Positions 45,346 to 57,318 of a DNA stretch of 64,000 nucleotides are shown piece by piece. Under the pieces are notes generated by a model that did no database searches, was not told the origin of the DNA, and saw nothing but the letters and a program-made list of their open reading frames with translations. The translations under genes were made by a program, and so were the position numbers. This stretch comes from Xylona heveae TC161. Its lineage: Eukaryota > Ascomycota > Xylonomycetes > Xylonales > Xylonaceae. The stretch's first letter is position 1; every line of letters begins with the position of its first letter. The stretch covers positions 186,001 to 250,000 of the forward strand of contig NW_017264200.1 of the NCBI RefSeq assembly GCF_001619985.1, given 5' to 3'.

Positions 45346-47435
45346 ATGATCTTTCTTTATATCCTTACCTTCTTCCTTGGCTCTGTCTGCGCAGCTGCCG
45401 ACTACCACGAGCGTCTCGTGCTCCGTCCTCTCCCGCGTGGATCGTTACTGGCCTCTTTCGATTTCCGCAGTAATGCTTCTGCAAGCTCAATTGAGAAACA
45501 GAATTACCAGTATTTTCCCCGCTCACTAGGTCAGATTCTGCAACATGCGCATACGAGAGAATTACATTTGCGCTTCAGTTTAGGGCGGTGGGACGCGGAA
45601 ACGTGGGGATCGAGACCTTGGAACGGGAGAAAAGAAGGCGGTACTGGCGTGGAGCTCTGGGCTTGGGTAGAGGCAGAAAATGATGAAGAGTGAGATCTGT
45701 AGACTGAATCTCTCGAGCTTAAGTCATGTGCTGACGAAGGGAAAATGACAGAGCCGCTGCTCGATGGACAACGCTTACAAATGCTCTATCTGGACTGTTC
45801 TGTGCCTCGCTCAACTTTATCGACTCTACGAGGACTATCCGACCTGCCATCTCGTTTGAGCCTTCAGGACACCATTCCGAAGCTACGCTGAGCAAGTTGC
45901 ACCTGCTCCATGGCACACTACCTCGTGAACCGGTTTGCACGGAGAACCTTACGCCTTTTTTGAAGTTGCTGCCATGTAAGGGTAAAGCAGGAATTTCCAG
46001 TCTACTTGACGGCCATAAGCTCTTCGACGCTTCCTGGCAGAGTATGTCGATTGATGTGCGGCCGGTCTGTTCCAGTGATTCGAACTGTGTGCTCGAGATG
46101 GGCCAGACTGTGGATATGGTACTAGATATCGAGCGTTCGAAGCGGCATAGAGGTAAGTTAGCATTTTCTATCAATTGAATGTCCTGAGCATGCTAATGCA
46201 GTGATATAACTAGATAATCCTATTCCACGTCCTGTTGCCCCAGAAGAGCTTGCCTGCGATACTTCGAAACCATACGCATCAAGTGACGCTTGTTACCCAC
46301 TGGATTCCACGTCCGAACAACCATGGAGCTTGAGCGAAATATTCGGAAGACCGATGAAGCATTCCTGTCCGCTTACCGACAGCGAAGGAGAAGGTGCAGA
46401 GACCGTGTGCATCGAAGTCCCTCATGAGCGTCAAGTCTACGCAACCGCAGGATCGACTGAGCATAAACGGCCAGACGGTTTTTCACGATGCTACAAGCTT
46501 TCGGGTACGCAATACCTCGGATATTTTACATTTTCCCTTTTCACTAACATCTGCTTGCAGAGATTTCTGATTTTGATATATCTCTCCCCCAACAAACCCT
46601 CTCCACGTCACACCCTCTTTCCAAACCACCTCTCTATGCCGAGCGCTCATTTACCGGCTACGGCCAAGAGCGCGGTGGAGTTCAGACCCTCCTTACAAAT
46701 CCTTCCCAAACCGATTCCATTGAATTCATCTATCTCGAATCACTTCCGTGGTTCATGAAACCATATCTGCATACCCTGAAAGCGTCACTCATCAACGGCC
46801 TTCGAGGCTCGTCATCCTCCGACAACGTTGACACCTCCTCGACCTCTATCATCCAAGAAATATTTTACCGACCCGCTCTGGATCGCCGACGCGGCACACA
46901 GCTCGAAGTTCGACTTATTGTCCCACCCGCTTCCACAGCAGCACTCACGTACGATTTCGACAAGGCCATTTTGCGATATACGGAGTACCCACCCGATGCA
47001 AACCGCGGCTTCGATGTCGCGCCTGCTGTCGTTCGAGTCTTGTCTTCTTCTTCTTCTTTCACATCCGACTCAATCTTCGAGAAAGATCAATCTGAAAGCG
47101 AGCTTCCCGTGCAAGACTCGATCTATCTCCGCACGACCAGCCTCCTTCTCCCACTCCCAACACCGGACTTTAGCATGCCATATAACGTCATCATTCTCAC
47201 GAGCACCGTGATGGCGCTCGCATTTGGCAGCATTTTCAATCTCCTTGTGCGGAGATTTGTCGGTGCTGACGAAGTCGAGGGATTGAATGTGTCCGGTATT
47301 AAGGGAAAGGTTTTAGCCAGGATAAGAAAGGTTAAAGAGCGGTTCGATAACGTGAAGAAGATCAGGACCAATGCGACAAGTCATACGAATGGCGTTGAGA
47401 AGGAAAAAGGGAACGAGGGGAAAAAGAACCAATAG
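45346..47435 (+). CDS. GPI16: GPI transamidase subunit Gpi16 (PIG-T)
   Basis: Four exons, 45346-45689, 45752-46152, 46214-46504 and 46561-47435, give 636 residues. Signal peptide MIFLYILTFFLGSVCAAA; then YHERLVLRPLPRGSLLASFDF, the family's conserved opening, SLGRWDAETWG, ELWAWVEA, LSGLFCASLNFID, a lumenal beta-rich domain with FTGYGQERGGVQT and IEFIYLESLPWFMKPYLHT, and LLLPLPTPDFSMPYNVI leading into one C-terminal membrane helix (VIILTSTVMALAFGSIFNLL) with a short basic cytosolic tail. Gpi16 is disulphide-linked to the catalytic Gpi8 in yeast and helps attach GPI anchors to proteins in the ER lumen. Confidence 0.96.
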
Positions 47436-48340
47436 TCATGTTATTAAATCGTTGAATTTTTCTCTTGGTGCGCTTCGACATTCTCATATTGTCAAAGGAG
47501 AAGGGAGCATACGTTGCTGCATTGCATTACTTCATTTGGCCTTGAATGGCATCTCTACATTTCTAGAAGACAAAATATCAGACTATAAAAGTGAGCAGTA
47601 CTGTCAGCTCTCGAGAGACCTCTCACGAGCTGCTTGAAGCCATAAATGATGCGTATAGCATGTAATTACGGTAAGATGCAACTCTAGCCATCGCTCATTC
47701 CCTAGTATAGAACCGCAGCATGATAGATTTGTCCCCATTTCCGCATCTTACCTCTTCAGTCTTCACTATGTTCAGATCAATTCTCTAATCATCTTCTCTG
47801 AGAGCGTCCATCACAGAGAATGGAAAAGAGCTTATAGGGTCTTGCCCTATCGATTATATGAAAAATCTCGACCGTAATTGCTAGATCAAGAAGAGGTTCT
47901 TAGGCTTTTTTCTGTTACACGACCTAACCTGTGATACTATTGATCTTGATATATAGTGGAATATTGGAAGGGAAATAACGGGATTGCTTTGAGTAGAAAG
48001 TAATCTATTTAGATCTTGCCGAAACGGGAGCTTCCACCCCGCCAGCGCGGCACGCGGCTAGAAAGGGCGCCCAACGAAGCATAAGCGCGTGGCCCATCCC
48101 CAAAGCATAACTGGAGAAGTCAGGGATGCTGATAAAATAGTGTCGGCTGCTCGTTTATCTTCCCCAACCCTACCGTGACGTCTAACAAAGCAACTGACAA
48201 AGACACCTTTGTATAGCGTCACTCAAAATGGATTAGATAAGGCCGTTGCAGGCATATTACAGGAGCGACTCTATCCAGACTTGTTAATTATTCTTCCTGA
48301 TCCAGCGAATATTTTCCAATGAAATATTACTTAAAATGCC
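47436..48340. other. Spacer between gpi16 and the M24 gene
   Basis: About 0.9 kb with no gene. AT-rich around 47880-48010. Nothing structured seen. Confidence 0.5.
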
Positions 48341-51330
48341 ATGGCTGACGTAAAAGGCAATTTGCAATTGCGTTCGCCAGTGGTGGATCGCGATAATACA
48401 AGGCGCGTAAAGAATGGCAAGAGAAAATACTCTGCCCTTTTCAGAGCTATAAGTGCTGGCGCTGCCATTGTGTGCCTTTTGTTTGCCTGGAATTGGCTCA
48501 ACCAACTTGTAAGTGCCATTGGATCTATCTTAATTGGCAATGAGCATTCGAAACTGAATGATTTTTTGTCATCTCACGCATTGGTATATACTGATACTAA
48601 ATTGCCTTTTTTGTCATGATTAGTACAACGCATCGAACCGACTAGATGAACTGCCAATTATGCACCGCAATCCTTATATTCCGCCAATAAAGCTGCAGCC
48701 ACTATCATCATCGAATCTCTCCAAATTTCAGGACTGTTCGATCAGAAACCTACTCAGCACGGGACTGCCATTTCTCAAAACCGCCACGCCTCCCACGATA
48801 GCCGACTATGAAGAACGCCGAAACCGCATCGCCGAAGCGCTGGTGGCTGATAGCGTTGATGCTTTTGTTGTTGAACCGGGATATACGTTTAAATATTATG
48901 CAAATGTCAGCCAGCCCGAATGGGAAGTATGGGAGGTGCGTACTGATATGATACATAATCCCCAAAAAGCTTCTAAATGTTCTTATGCTGCACTGTCTGT
49001 TACTGTCATTGATTGGGCATGAATTGTTTGATACGTGATCTAATTTTAAACTTGTGCTCGTTATCATGGTTATTATTGATTGAACGGCGATCGTCCACAA
49101 TCATTTCATTTCCTATTTCGTCCAAGAAGAAGGATAAGCCTGACAATTCAATATCTAGCCCGAAGAACGGCCTTTTCTGATGATCATTCAACCAGTTCAA
49201 AATCCTAAAGATGGGAAAATCTCAGCAAATACCACCTTTTTATGTCCTACATTCGAAGCTCCTAGAGCAGAATTACTAGGCATGCCATTTTCTCAGCCCC
49301 TGCAGTTTGTCAAATGGGAAGAACACTGGAATCCATATACGACGCTTTCCGAATCTGGTATATTTCGCAAACCCTATATTAATGGCACAGAGGAAATCAA
49401 AATCATGATTGAGGAAGAAATGCGCGATTTTATTCAGCGCGGGCTTGGAGCGGCAGGATTCAGAGTCGTTGGTCTTAGAGGCGAAGTGGAATCTGTACGA
49501 CAGCGGAAATCTGCCCGTGAAATTGAGATTCTGCGTGCCGTCAATACAGGAACTGTAGAGGCAGTAAGACAGATAAGGAAATGTATATTTTGTTTCCGAT
49601 GATGCCGATTATCAACTTCCAAGTCTTCATAGCAGCAACTAATAGTCATGTCATTTTTGGGCTAAGACTGTTTTACTGATGAATGATTGGGATAACAGGT
49701 CTGACACCGGGCCTTACTGAGAGCGAAATCATTGAAGTACTCGACAATTCGCTGAGGGCAATTGGCCTGAAACCATTTTTTGATATTGTTCTATTTGGTA
49801 AGGCTTTTCCCAAAATTAATTGGTTCACCTTTCGGAAACGCTTTCTCAGGATACCGGTCGATTGGACTCTAAATATCCCGCTGGCTAATATGAAGTAGAT
49901 GAAAATGCAGCAAATCCACACGGCGGGACAAACGGAAGCAAAGTCCTCGAACCAGAAACTTTTGTCCTGATTGACGTAGGGTGAGCATAGTATTACTTGA
50001 CTGGTCCAGTGGCTCTTCTATTTGGATCATATCTACCATTCCGTATCTTAATCCCAGCACCACCCGATCCGTTGTACGAATCCAAGAATAAATTCATAGC
50101 TGATATAATGCTGCCAGCGCACATTTATTCGACTATTCCTCTGACATTACCCGGACATTCTTCCCGCCGTTTCTCAGAAAGCCTGCCGAAGGAGAGCAGA
50201 TTCCTGCTCACTTGGAAGAGAAGATCAATGTAAGCTAACCCTTTAGTCATCTGCACTACCTCTTCTCTTAATCACGCGGTTCAACCGTTCGGCTTATTTT
50301 GAATGCCCACTATTGCTTGTCTTTACATTGATTTCCAACTTATCCTCTAGCTCAATCCGTCCACATTCTTTCATGCTTGCTCCTTTTTATATCTTTAGTA
50401 TTCATTCACCCTTTGCTACTCCGTTAGATTAGTCGATCAGCGCTTCATTACATGAATCTTGCCTGTCACACGTCCATAAATTCTGAGTCTCCAAAATACC
50501 ACAAGTTCAGCTCCTCTATTATAGGCTGCGCATCTACTGATTCAAACCAATGGATTCGAATAGGTATGGAACATTGTCCTCGAAGCACAAACACAATCAA
50601 TGCTTCATCTCTGCCCCAACCAGTCCGCTGCCAGCGTGGACATTGCCGCACGCAAAGTCATTGCTGATGCAGGGTACGGAGATGCGTTTACACATCGCGT
50701 CGGTCATGGCATTGGGATTAAAGGTACGGTGCAATCATCATTGTTTTTTTTTTTTTTTTTCCTTCGGTTTTGCCGACTTTTCTGCGGTTTCTTTTCTTCT
50801 CTCCTTTCTTCCTCTTGGTATATTTATTCTTTTCGCCTCTGCCTTTTTTGCCAACCAACAAAAACCATCCTGCAAAAGACAAGAAACAAGGTGCAATAAA
50901 GAAGGAAACGAATGAATGAATGACGAAGCAGTCTGCAAACCCAAACTTACTCTACTCACATCTAGCACACGAATCGCCCTATCTCCATCGGGGGAATACA
51001 CATACCCCACTTCGGTCTGGGATGACGTTCACGTCCGAGCCCGGAATCTACCTCGTGGACAAGTTTGGCGTGCGGCATGAAGACGTTTTTCTCGTTCCTG
51101 AGGCGTCTGTATCCGAGGCGTTCGAGGTCTTCGGGCCGAAAACCCTAAGTAGTTCCAGCACTCTCTACCTCGAAGAACAACAACAAGAAGAAGAAGAGGA
51201 TGGTGACGATGATGGTAAAGAAGAACGAAAAAGACAAGGAGTAAGACAAGTCAACAAACAAAGACCAAAACAAAGACGGGGGCCAGAGATTCTGTCGGGA
51301 CGGAGAGCTACCTCGCCTTGGGACCCTTAG
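48341..51330 (+). CDS. Membrane-anchored M24 metallopeptidase (Xaa-Pro aminopeptidase-like)
   Basis: Eight exons, 48341-48583, 48624-48935, 49159-49582, 49699-49797, 49899-49980, 50118-50229, 50564-50723 and 50966-51330, give 598 residues; all phases close. A basic N-terminus and one membrane helix (ISAGAAIVCLLFAWNWL) predict a type II membrane protein. The creatinase-like N-domain (YEERRNRIAEAL ... YTFKYYANVSQPEWEVWE) precedes a pita-bread M24 domain with all five metal ligands: Asp385 (LIDVG), Asp396 (YSSDITRTF), His472 (VGHGIGIK), Glu502 (TSEPGIYL) and Glu516 (VRHEDVFLV). The family removes N-terminal residues before proline or cleaves X-Pro dipeptides with two metal ions. The last 60 residues (Gln/Glu- and Lys/Arg-rich) look like a disordered extension. 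Three introns exceed 220 nt. Confidence 0.88.
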
Positions 51331-52025
51331 ATTTTACATTGATATGACATTGATAGGGTGTGTGTTAGTCTAGTCTGGCTTACTCTTTATCCTAAAGACC
51401 AATCTCGAGAATCGAGACCAGGCATGGGTGGTCTTTTAGATTAAACCCATCTATGCACAAGCCCAGCATTCATACCGTAATTTTGCTGACTGATTGTTGA
51501 ATGGTGATTGTTGATTGACTTCTTAAAATGGGTAATGTTGGTGGTGATCATAAACTGATAGAGAAGGCATGTTCATACGACCACCCCAAAGTGGTCCCCT
51601 CGGTCTGGTCTTACGTACAAAATACTCCGTATAAAATTCCATACTTGGCCCGGGGTGTCTGTGTGTAAAAGATAGACGCCATGTGTAAAAGACCAAAGAC
51701 GACTGGTGTTCATCGGCCCCACAACGGACACTCTGCAGGACAGTATGAGCGACTTGGTAGTTTTGACTCCGTATCCTGCGCGTAGGGTATGTAACTCTGT
51801 ATTAGATCCGCTGAAGGGTTTCAATGTAATATCCACAATTGATAATACATTATATACAAGGAAACGAGGTTTGAACGACCAATGACAGGAATGGACTATT
51901 CTCTATGATAGAGAAAGAGAAAGAGTGGCAGAAAAAGAGAACTATTTATATGCCTGGGTTTGAAATGTTTCCAACGGCGGGCTTCGGTACCCAACATAGT
52001 GATTCTTAATTTTAAATGCTCAGTG
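51331..52025. other. Spacer carrying repeat copy 2
   Basis: About 0.7 kb between convergent stops, mostly occupied by the dispersed repeat; a short AT-rich stretch follows at 51830-51860. Confidence 0.6.
51366..51760 (+). repeat. Dispersed repeat copy 2, higher GC
   Basis: Aligns with copy 1 at 40080-40450 on the same strand. This copy keeps C and G where copy 1 has T and A, so it is nearer the ancestral sequence or has been exposed to less C-to-T mutation. It has no ORF of note and no clear terminal repeats or target duplication. Both copies start shortly after the 3' end of a plus-strand gene. Confidence 0.7.
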
Positions 52026-54345
52026 CTAATGCTCACACAGATTGAATTTGACTTTATTGAACTCATCATCCTGCGTAGCGACATATGCCCTCCGCTCATC
52101 CATGAGTTCTAGTCGGAGCGCTTTGGCCTCATCAAGGCTCATAGGAAAGTCGACTTGGTCCAGTACCTCGCTCTGGATCTCTGGTGGCAATTGACTCAGA
52201 GCACCGCGTCTCGCGAGCTCGTCACGCCACCAGTCCTGTCGTTGGGGAGGAATGTTTGCGGTGGAAATGACGCGGATGTTAGGGTCGACTAAGAACAGGG
52301 CCAGAATTTTTCTGTGACCGGGTTTAGTAGGGTCAGCGAGGCGAAAGGAGCCAACGCGATGCTGGAGCGTGTTTGGAAAAGTCAACAACCGGCCCTCTTT
52401 GCAGATGACGTCGCCGAGATACTGCACGGTGGAGCCATGTTGCTCGCATCCGAAAATGTCAGTGAGAAAGCCATGCTCTTCTTGTGGATAATGGACATCG
52501 ATCATGTCCTCATAGGTGCAGTGGCGGAAGGACAGGCGGCTCTCTGTGATATTTTCGCTGTCGTAGTAGTAGAGGGCTGTAGCGCAAATGTGTTCATTCT
52601 GATCATCAGAAGGACCATGTTAGTCAGTAAGCCACAAAATGAGAAAACATTTATGCCATGGTCAAAACGTCTTGGCAGAATTTTTAAAAAAGGTTGTCCG
52701 TGCCCTTGAGAGAGCATGAGGCGGGAAAAAATGAGGCAGAGAATACTCATGGACAGAGGGGAAAGCTTCGTCAAGAGGGCTAGAGAGAAGGAAGGAAGGT
52801 GATGGAGGACAGGGCATATTAAATGTGAGAAAAAAAAAAAAAAAAAAAAAGAAACCCAGTACCTTTTGGCCTTCAACATGCCACGATCCTCCTGTGTACT
52901 CGGGCTTCTCCGGCGTGAGCTCAATATTGGCAAGCTTTACTATCACTTGCAAACCGTTTTCCGCATATTGTTTGCGAAGATCGACCATATTGTACTCTGG
53001 AGGTGGTCTAAATTCGCCCGGCTCGGGTTGGATGACTTTCATATAGGGGCGGTCCCAACCATCAATTCTATCGTCATAGTCGTCCTCGTCTTCGCCTGGT
53101 AATTGCTGGGGCTTGAGATGTTCTGGAATCTCTTCATAATCCACAATGTTGTACTCGATTCGCCTTTTCTCTCGTCCGGAGAATAGTGGTCGTCGCTGAT
53201 GATCTAATGTCTTGTTCCAAAGAGGAATCGCACATACAATGATCTTCTCGATGATTGGATAAAGCTCATTGTGCGTGTGGGGATGTAGATTGTTGATATA
53301 GCTCATTATTTTGCAGCCATTCCCTGGAGGCACTGTATCATCCTCTGACTCGAGATTGCGTTCAGATGAAGTTGAGGAAATTGCAACATCGCAAGGCAAC
53401 CACTGAAATTTGTGGCTATACGGTTTGAAGTTCCAATTTGTAGGATATTGCGGCGGGCTGGGCGCTTCTTTTGGCTTAGCCAATATTTCGCCATGACCAA
53501 TTTTGGAGACACAATCTTCAAGACCGATGCGCTCATCGCGCAAGATTCGGCTTCGGCCATATACCAAAGGGAATAGAGACGGATGTACCAAATCCAAAAC
53601 TTGATCGTTCGATCCAGGATGATAATCCTTGTACGGATCAGGAACGTTTTCAAGAAAAGCGACAGCCTTCTTCAACGAATTTTTGATAGATTCTTCCACA
53701 GAAGTGTCGGATTTAACAATATCGTCGTTGTAAGCTGTGATCATTCCATTTTCTTCGTATGCCTTGACTTTGTATTGAATTTCAGCAATGACCCAGTCCA
53801 TCATTTTCTCTGTAACTTGGCCACCCCCAAGAGCCTCAGCCCGCCATTTATTGCAAATGTCCTTGTCAAATACCTAAAGTGGTCAGCAACAAGACTCGTT
53901 GTGACTCGAGATTGGGCAGAGAGGAAAAATGATTTCATTCGATCAACATAGACATAAAGTGACAAAATGCATACAGAAAAATTGCGAAGAATGTCAAGTT
54001 AGGAAGGGTAAGCTTGAAATTTTAAATCGCAAAGTCAGGGTTTCAAAATTACCTTTCTGTTCCACTCAGGCTTATCGGTAACCTCATTCATGATTTGCAG
54101 CATTGTGATTTCGCGGAGAGTTAATATGCTATGAGCAGTTGTCAGAATCATTTTACGAAGAACTCATCATTCAAGGTCGGTATCGAAAATTCCATATGTG
54201 ATCCTTACCGCTCAAACCCCTCGCCCACGCTTAGGGCAGATTCAAACAGTCCTCCTTCGTCTTGCCTTATTTCCTGGTTGTATTTCCCCTGTGGCTCATA
54301 ATTGAGGGCAAGTGTGAATCCTGGAAGCTCGAAATAATTTCTCAT
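52026..54345 (-). CDS. DUF4246 protein, 2-oxoglutarate/Fe(II) oxygenase-like
   Basis: Four exons, 54345-54209, 54128-54053, 53873-52863 and 52598-52026, give 598 residues. Start MRNYFELPGFTLALNYEP; then REITMLQIMNEVTDKPEW, VTEKMMDWVIAEIQYK, the family's GWDRPYMKVIQPEPGEFRPP block, and the likely metal site His403-x-Glu405 (SWHVEGQ) with a distal His488 (FPNTLQHRV) and Arg504 (PGHRKIL), the pattern of a jelly-roll dioxygenase. LFLVDPNIRVIST and the PPQRQDWWRDE segment follow. Fungi often carry several DUF4246 genes; no substrate is established to my knowledge. The intron at 52599-52862 contains an A run of about 22. Confidence 0.88.
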
Positions 54346-55187
54346 TGTCTCTCGTGCAGGCAGGAAATATGTCAGTTCACGCTTCAGAATAAAAAAAAAA
54401 GGTCGCAATAAGCGCTGGCACTGGGAGTATAGTAGGAATTCAATTTTCGTTGCTTTGCTCTCCCAGCAGCTTTACAGAGTATTTATGTCTTTCTGTTCTC
54501 GTCTTCAAGATTAACCAAGTGGGTCCAGATGCAAACCTGCGAGGCTGTTATTGCTCCATCTTAACGAGAGGTCTAGGCATCAGATGGAGGTTGGCGTGTC
54601 ATGTGACTGGAGGATAGGCAGCACTCCGCTAAAAGGCCGTGCGGTGCATAACCGAATTTCAGCGAAGAATAGTTGAAGCTTAGCTACAGTTAAATACGGA
54701 GGCGCGAAAATCTACCCGTCCGCTTAACGGGGGGATCATGTCTTGGCAAAAGTAAATCAGCAACAAATAAGAGTATAGAAGTTCCAAATTAATCAATAGA
54801 GTAGCAAATAATAAATTGTATGTTTCATGTGACTACCATCTCATTTCATTGTTGGGGTGTCCTTCTAATCAGGGCTTGATACTAGGTACTTACCAGAAAT
54901 CCTTAATTTTCGGAGAACTCTTCTAAGAATAACAAAAAGCATAATCAAACACATTCAAGCAATATCAAAACCATATAATAAGCTGATTTAGAACTCTATA
55001 ATGCATGTAAATTTAGAGCAATATATTGGTTGTTGAGAAAGAGTCATAATGTTAAATATTACAAGTTTTGGTGACCTTCGACTGAAAAGTATATACAATG
55101 TTTCTCCCTCCAGTGTAAAATCGATTCGAAAGGTTGGTTAAATGGGTATCTCCAAAAGTGCCGCAGATATAACTCGAGACTCGGGCC
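54346..55187. other. AT-rich spacer
   Basis: Between the DUF4246 start (-) and the next stop (-). Positions 54750-55090 are AT-rich with no coding frame. An A run (54392-54401) lies just upstream of the DUF4246 ATG. Confidence 0.55.
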
Positions 55188-56060
55188 CTAACTTGATGCG
55201 GCCGCACCGCTTGCCACAGCGGCTTGTTGCTGTCTCCTGCGATGCTCGATCATGGCCATAAGAGTCAAAACAGCCATAACCTCCCAGGCCGGACCGGTAG
55301 CAACGCCATTCAGGAGCACGATGCGACCTTTACTTCCTCTAAAAGAGCAAGAATGGCCCTGTTCGAACTGCGCGACAACAAAATCTTGGTTATGTGCTAG
55401 TACGAGCTTGAGCGAGCCCATCGAAATATTTCCTGATGCGCCGTTTGCTGTCATCAAGTGGTCATGGTGCGTTCGCTTCCAGATCAATTCTATGCGATCA
55501 CTTCCGGTGTTGCTTGCACCTAAATTGAGCATTCGAGCCGGCACGGAGAAGACTCCGTCGCCAGATTTGGCTCCGCTAGTTGCAGCTTTTCCGAAAAGCT
55601 TGCCGAACCCAGTCACAGAACGGAGATCCTCCCACCACAGCTGGCTTTCGTCGACAGTAGCACTGTTCACTGCTTGGACGTCTAAAGACAGAGGTCAATT
55701 GATCTCATCTTTCACTGTGAATGAACCTCTGTAAGATCCCATACCTGGCACAATTCCAATTCGCATTGAGTGAGAGAAATGCGGAAACCGCGCTATTCCT
55801 AGTGCGGGGCCATTCTTGTCCTCGCCTCGATGAAGAGTAACGTCTGGTTTTCCAGGTGTATAATTTGATACATCGACAAAATAGCCAAACTCTTGAGCAC
55901 TGTTGCCAGTAAGATCTGCTCGCTTCAGAACCATACTGCTCTTTCCGAAACCAGCCGAGACGACTTCGATAATCTGAACTCTCTGTTGAGGATGAGCTAG
56001 GCCACCCGGATATGGAGGAGGTGCCTCAGCTGGGACTCCTTGCAGATAGGACTTTTCCAT
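55188..56060 (-). CDS. Tubby/LURP-one-like fold candidate protein, 269 aa
   Basis: Two exons, 56060-55745 and 55681-55188, phase 1, giving 269 residues. The N-terminus has VPAEAPPPYPGGLAHPQQRVQI, a Pro-rich start, followed by alternating beta-strand-like segments (SMVLKRADLTG, FGYFVDVSNYTPGKPDVTLHRGED, ELIWKRTHHDHL, GSLKLVLAHNQDFVVAQFEQ) and a C-terminal helix (WEVMAVLTLMAMIEHRRRQQQ) before an Ala/Ser tail. The strand-rich body and single hydrophobic C-terminal helix recall the scramblase/tubby-like fungal proteins, but the match is by pattern only. Function not known. Confidence 0.75.
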
Positions 56061-56462
56061 AGTGGATAAGATTTTGCGCCGCAGTATGAGTCTCAAATTG
56101 TTTGATAAGGCAGGGACGTAGTATTGTGTTCACCGTTGGAACTAGATAGCATCAACTGGCTTTAGACAGTCTTGTGTGTCGTAGAGATGAAATGTTCTAG
56201 GTTTAAATAAAATAGAAGACGGCGGTCTACCCATGTGGAGCTGCAACAATAAACTCTGGTTCGTTTATACTTTTTTGAGCAAGAGATCATCATGCAGGCT
56301 GTGCCACAATATGGTCAGCATTGCTAGTGACCAACTTGGAAATAGTTTCGCTAAGACTCACCACTGATCATTGGATTTACGGGCGTATGAGGCTGTACAA
56401 GGGGGTAGCGTGACGGCTACTGACAGTTATGAACTCATAGCATCGCACCGTCGGTTCAGCTG
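56061..56462. other. Spacer
   Basis: Between the tubby-like candidate and the spliced unknown ORF. An alternative last exon for the latter could reach about 56390. Otherwise nothing supported. Confidence 0.4.
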
Positions 56463-56867
56463 TCAAAGCAAGAGCCAATCAATGTACCCACCAATCGCCC
56501 ACAAGTGACGCTTGGGTCGTACCCCTCGTTCCAGCGTCAGCGGAGTCGCCAGGATAAGGCTGGCAACGTCAATCTTTACCCAATATCTGCCATGCGATCG
56601 TCACATGGCTGAGCAAAGGGCTGATACTCGTACAATTAATTTCAGGTCTGCTTCCGCACGTCATCCACGTACTTACCTTGTCGGATCTTGTGGGGAGCAG
56701 TCGTTATCGAGGTCCTTCACAGCGAAAATGGCTGTGGGAATCATGCAGAGCAGCGAGAACAGAGCGTTATTGAAGCGATATGTCAGGGCCCCTGCATGTA
56801 ATCGTACTTCACAAGAACATAGACCAGGATAAATAGCCAAAAGTATATGGATAGGGTTCCCCGGATT
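56463..56867 (-). CDS. Unknown spliced membrane-type protein (5' end missing)
   Basis: Two exons I can defend, 56867-56677 and 56586-56463, join in phase 2 across a 90-nt intron with GTAAGT donor and GGCAG acceptor. They read NPGNPIHILLAIYPGLC, ALTYRFNNALFSLLCMIPTA, then DCSPQDPTRYWVKIDVASLI and ATPLTLERGVRPKRHLWAI, ending GGYIDWLLL. Two or three hydrophobic stretches suggest a small membrane protein. I cannot find the ATG exon; a GTAAGT donor at about 56976 marks a possible upstream exon. A splice at GTGGGT near 56485 would give another C-terminus. Family not recognised. Confidence 0.35.
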
Positions 56868-57318
56868 CTAAAGAGGCTGAAATGGGTTTATGGCTGGTGG
56901 AGAAATTGATAATTAGTGACATATTCCAAGTCGAACGCTCGCCAAAGTTGTCGAAAAGCAGTTGGTGAGTTACTTACCTTGGACAAATTCTTCTTGCCAA
57001 CGCCCAATTAAGCTCACGGGGTTTTTGCTTCTGCCTTATATTTTCGGGGCGAAATCGCTTTTCGCACCATTCAATGATATTTGTGCTTCATGGAAAAAAT
57101 CATTGTAATTTTGCATATCTTTCCTAATTTTCTAAAATGCTCCTACAAAGTTCACTCAAAATCCACAACAATTTTACCAGCTCCTTCCAATTTGAGTAGA
57201 AAGTCGAGAGCTTTTCCCACGAGACTAGTGAAATAATATTGACCGTGTTTCTTTATCCCATTCTTATACGCTGATAGTTCTGATTCCAGGCCAGATTATG
57301 GAATGATCATCAGCCGTA
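56868..57318. other. Spacer with a short gene-tail-like ORF
   Basis: On the minus strand near 57152-57237 a short frame reads FTSLVGKALDFLLKLEGAGK and ends IVVDFE, recalling the C-terminus of zinc-type alcohol dehydrogenases; it is too short to assign. Confidence 0.3.

Noticed and set aside
52829-52850. A run of about 22 as the tail of a retro-inserted copy
   Set aside because: It lies inside an intron of the DUF4246 gene on the wrong side of any copied exon; simple homopolymer slippage explains it.
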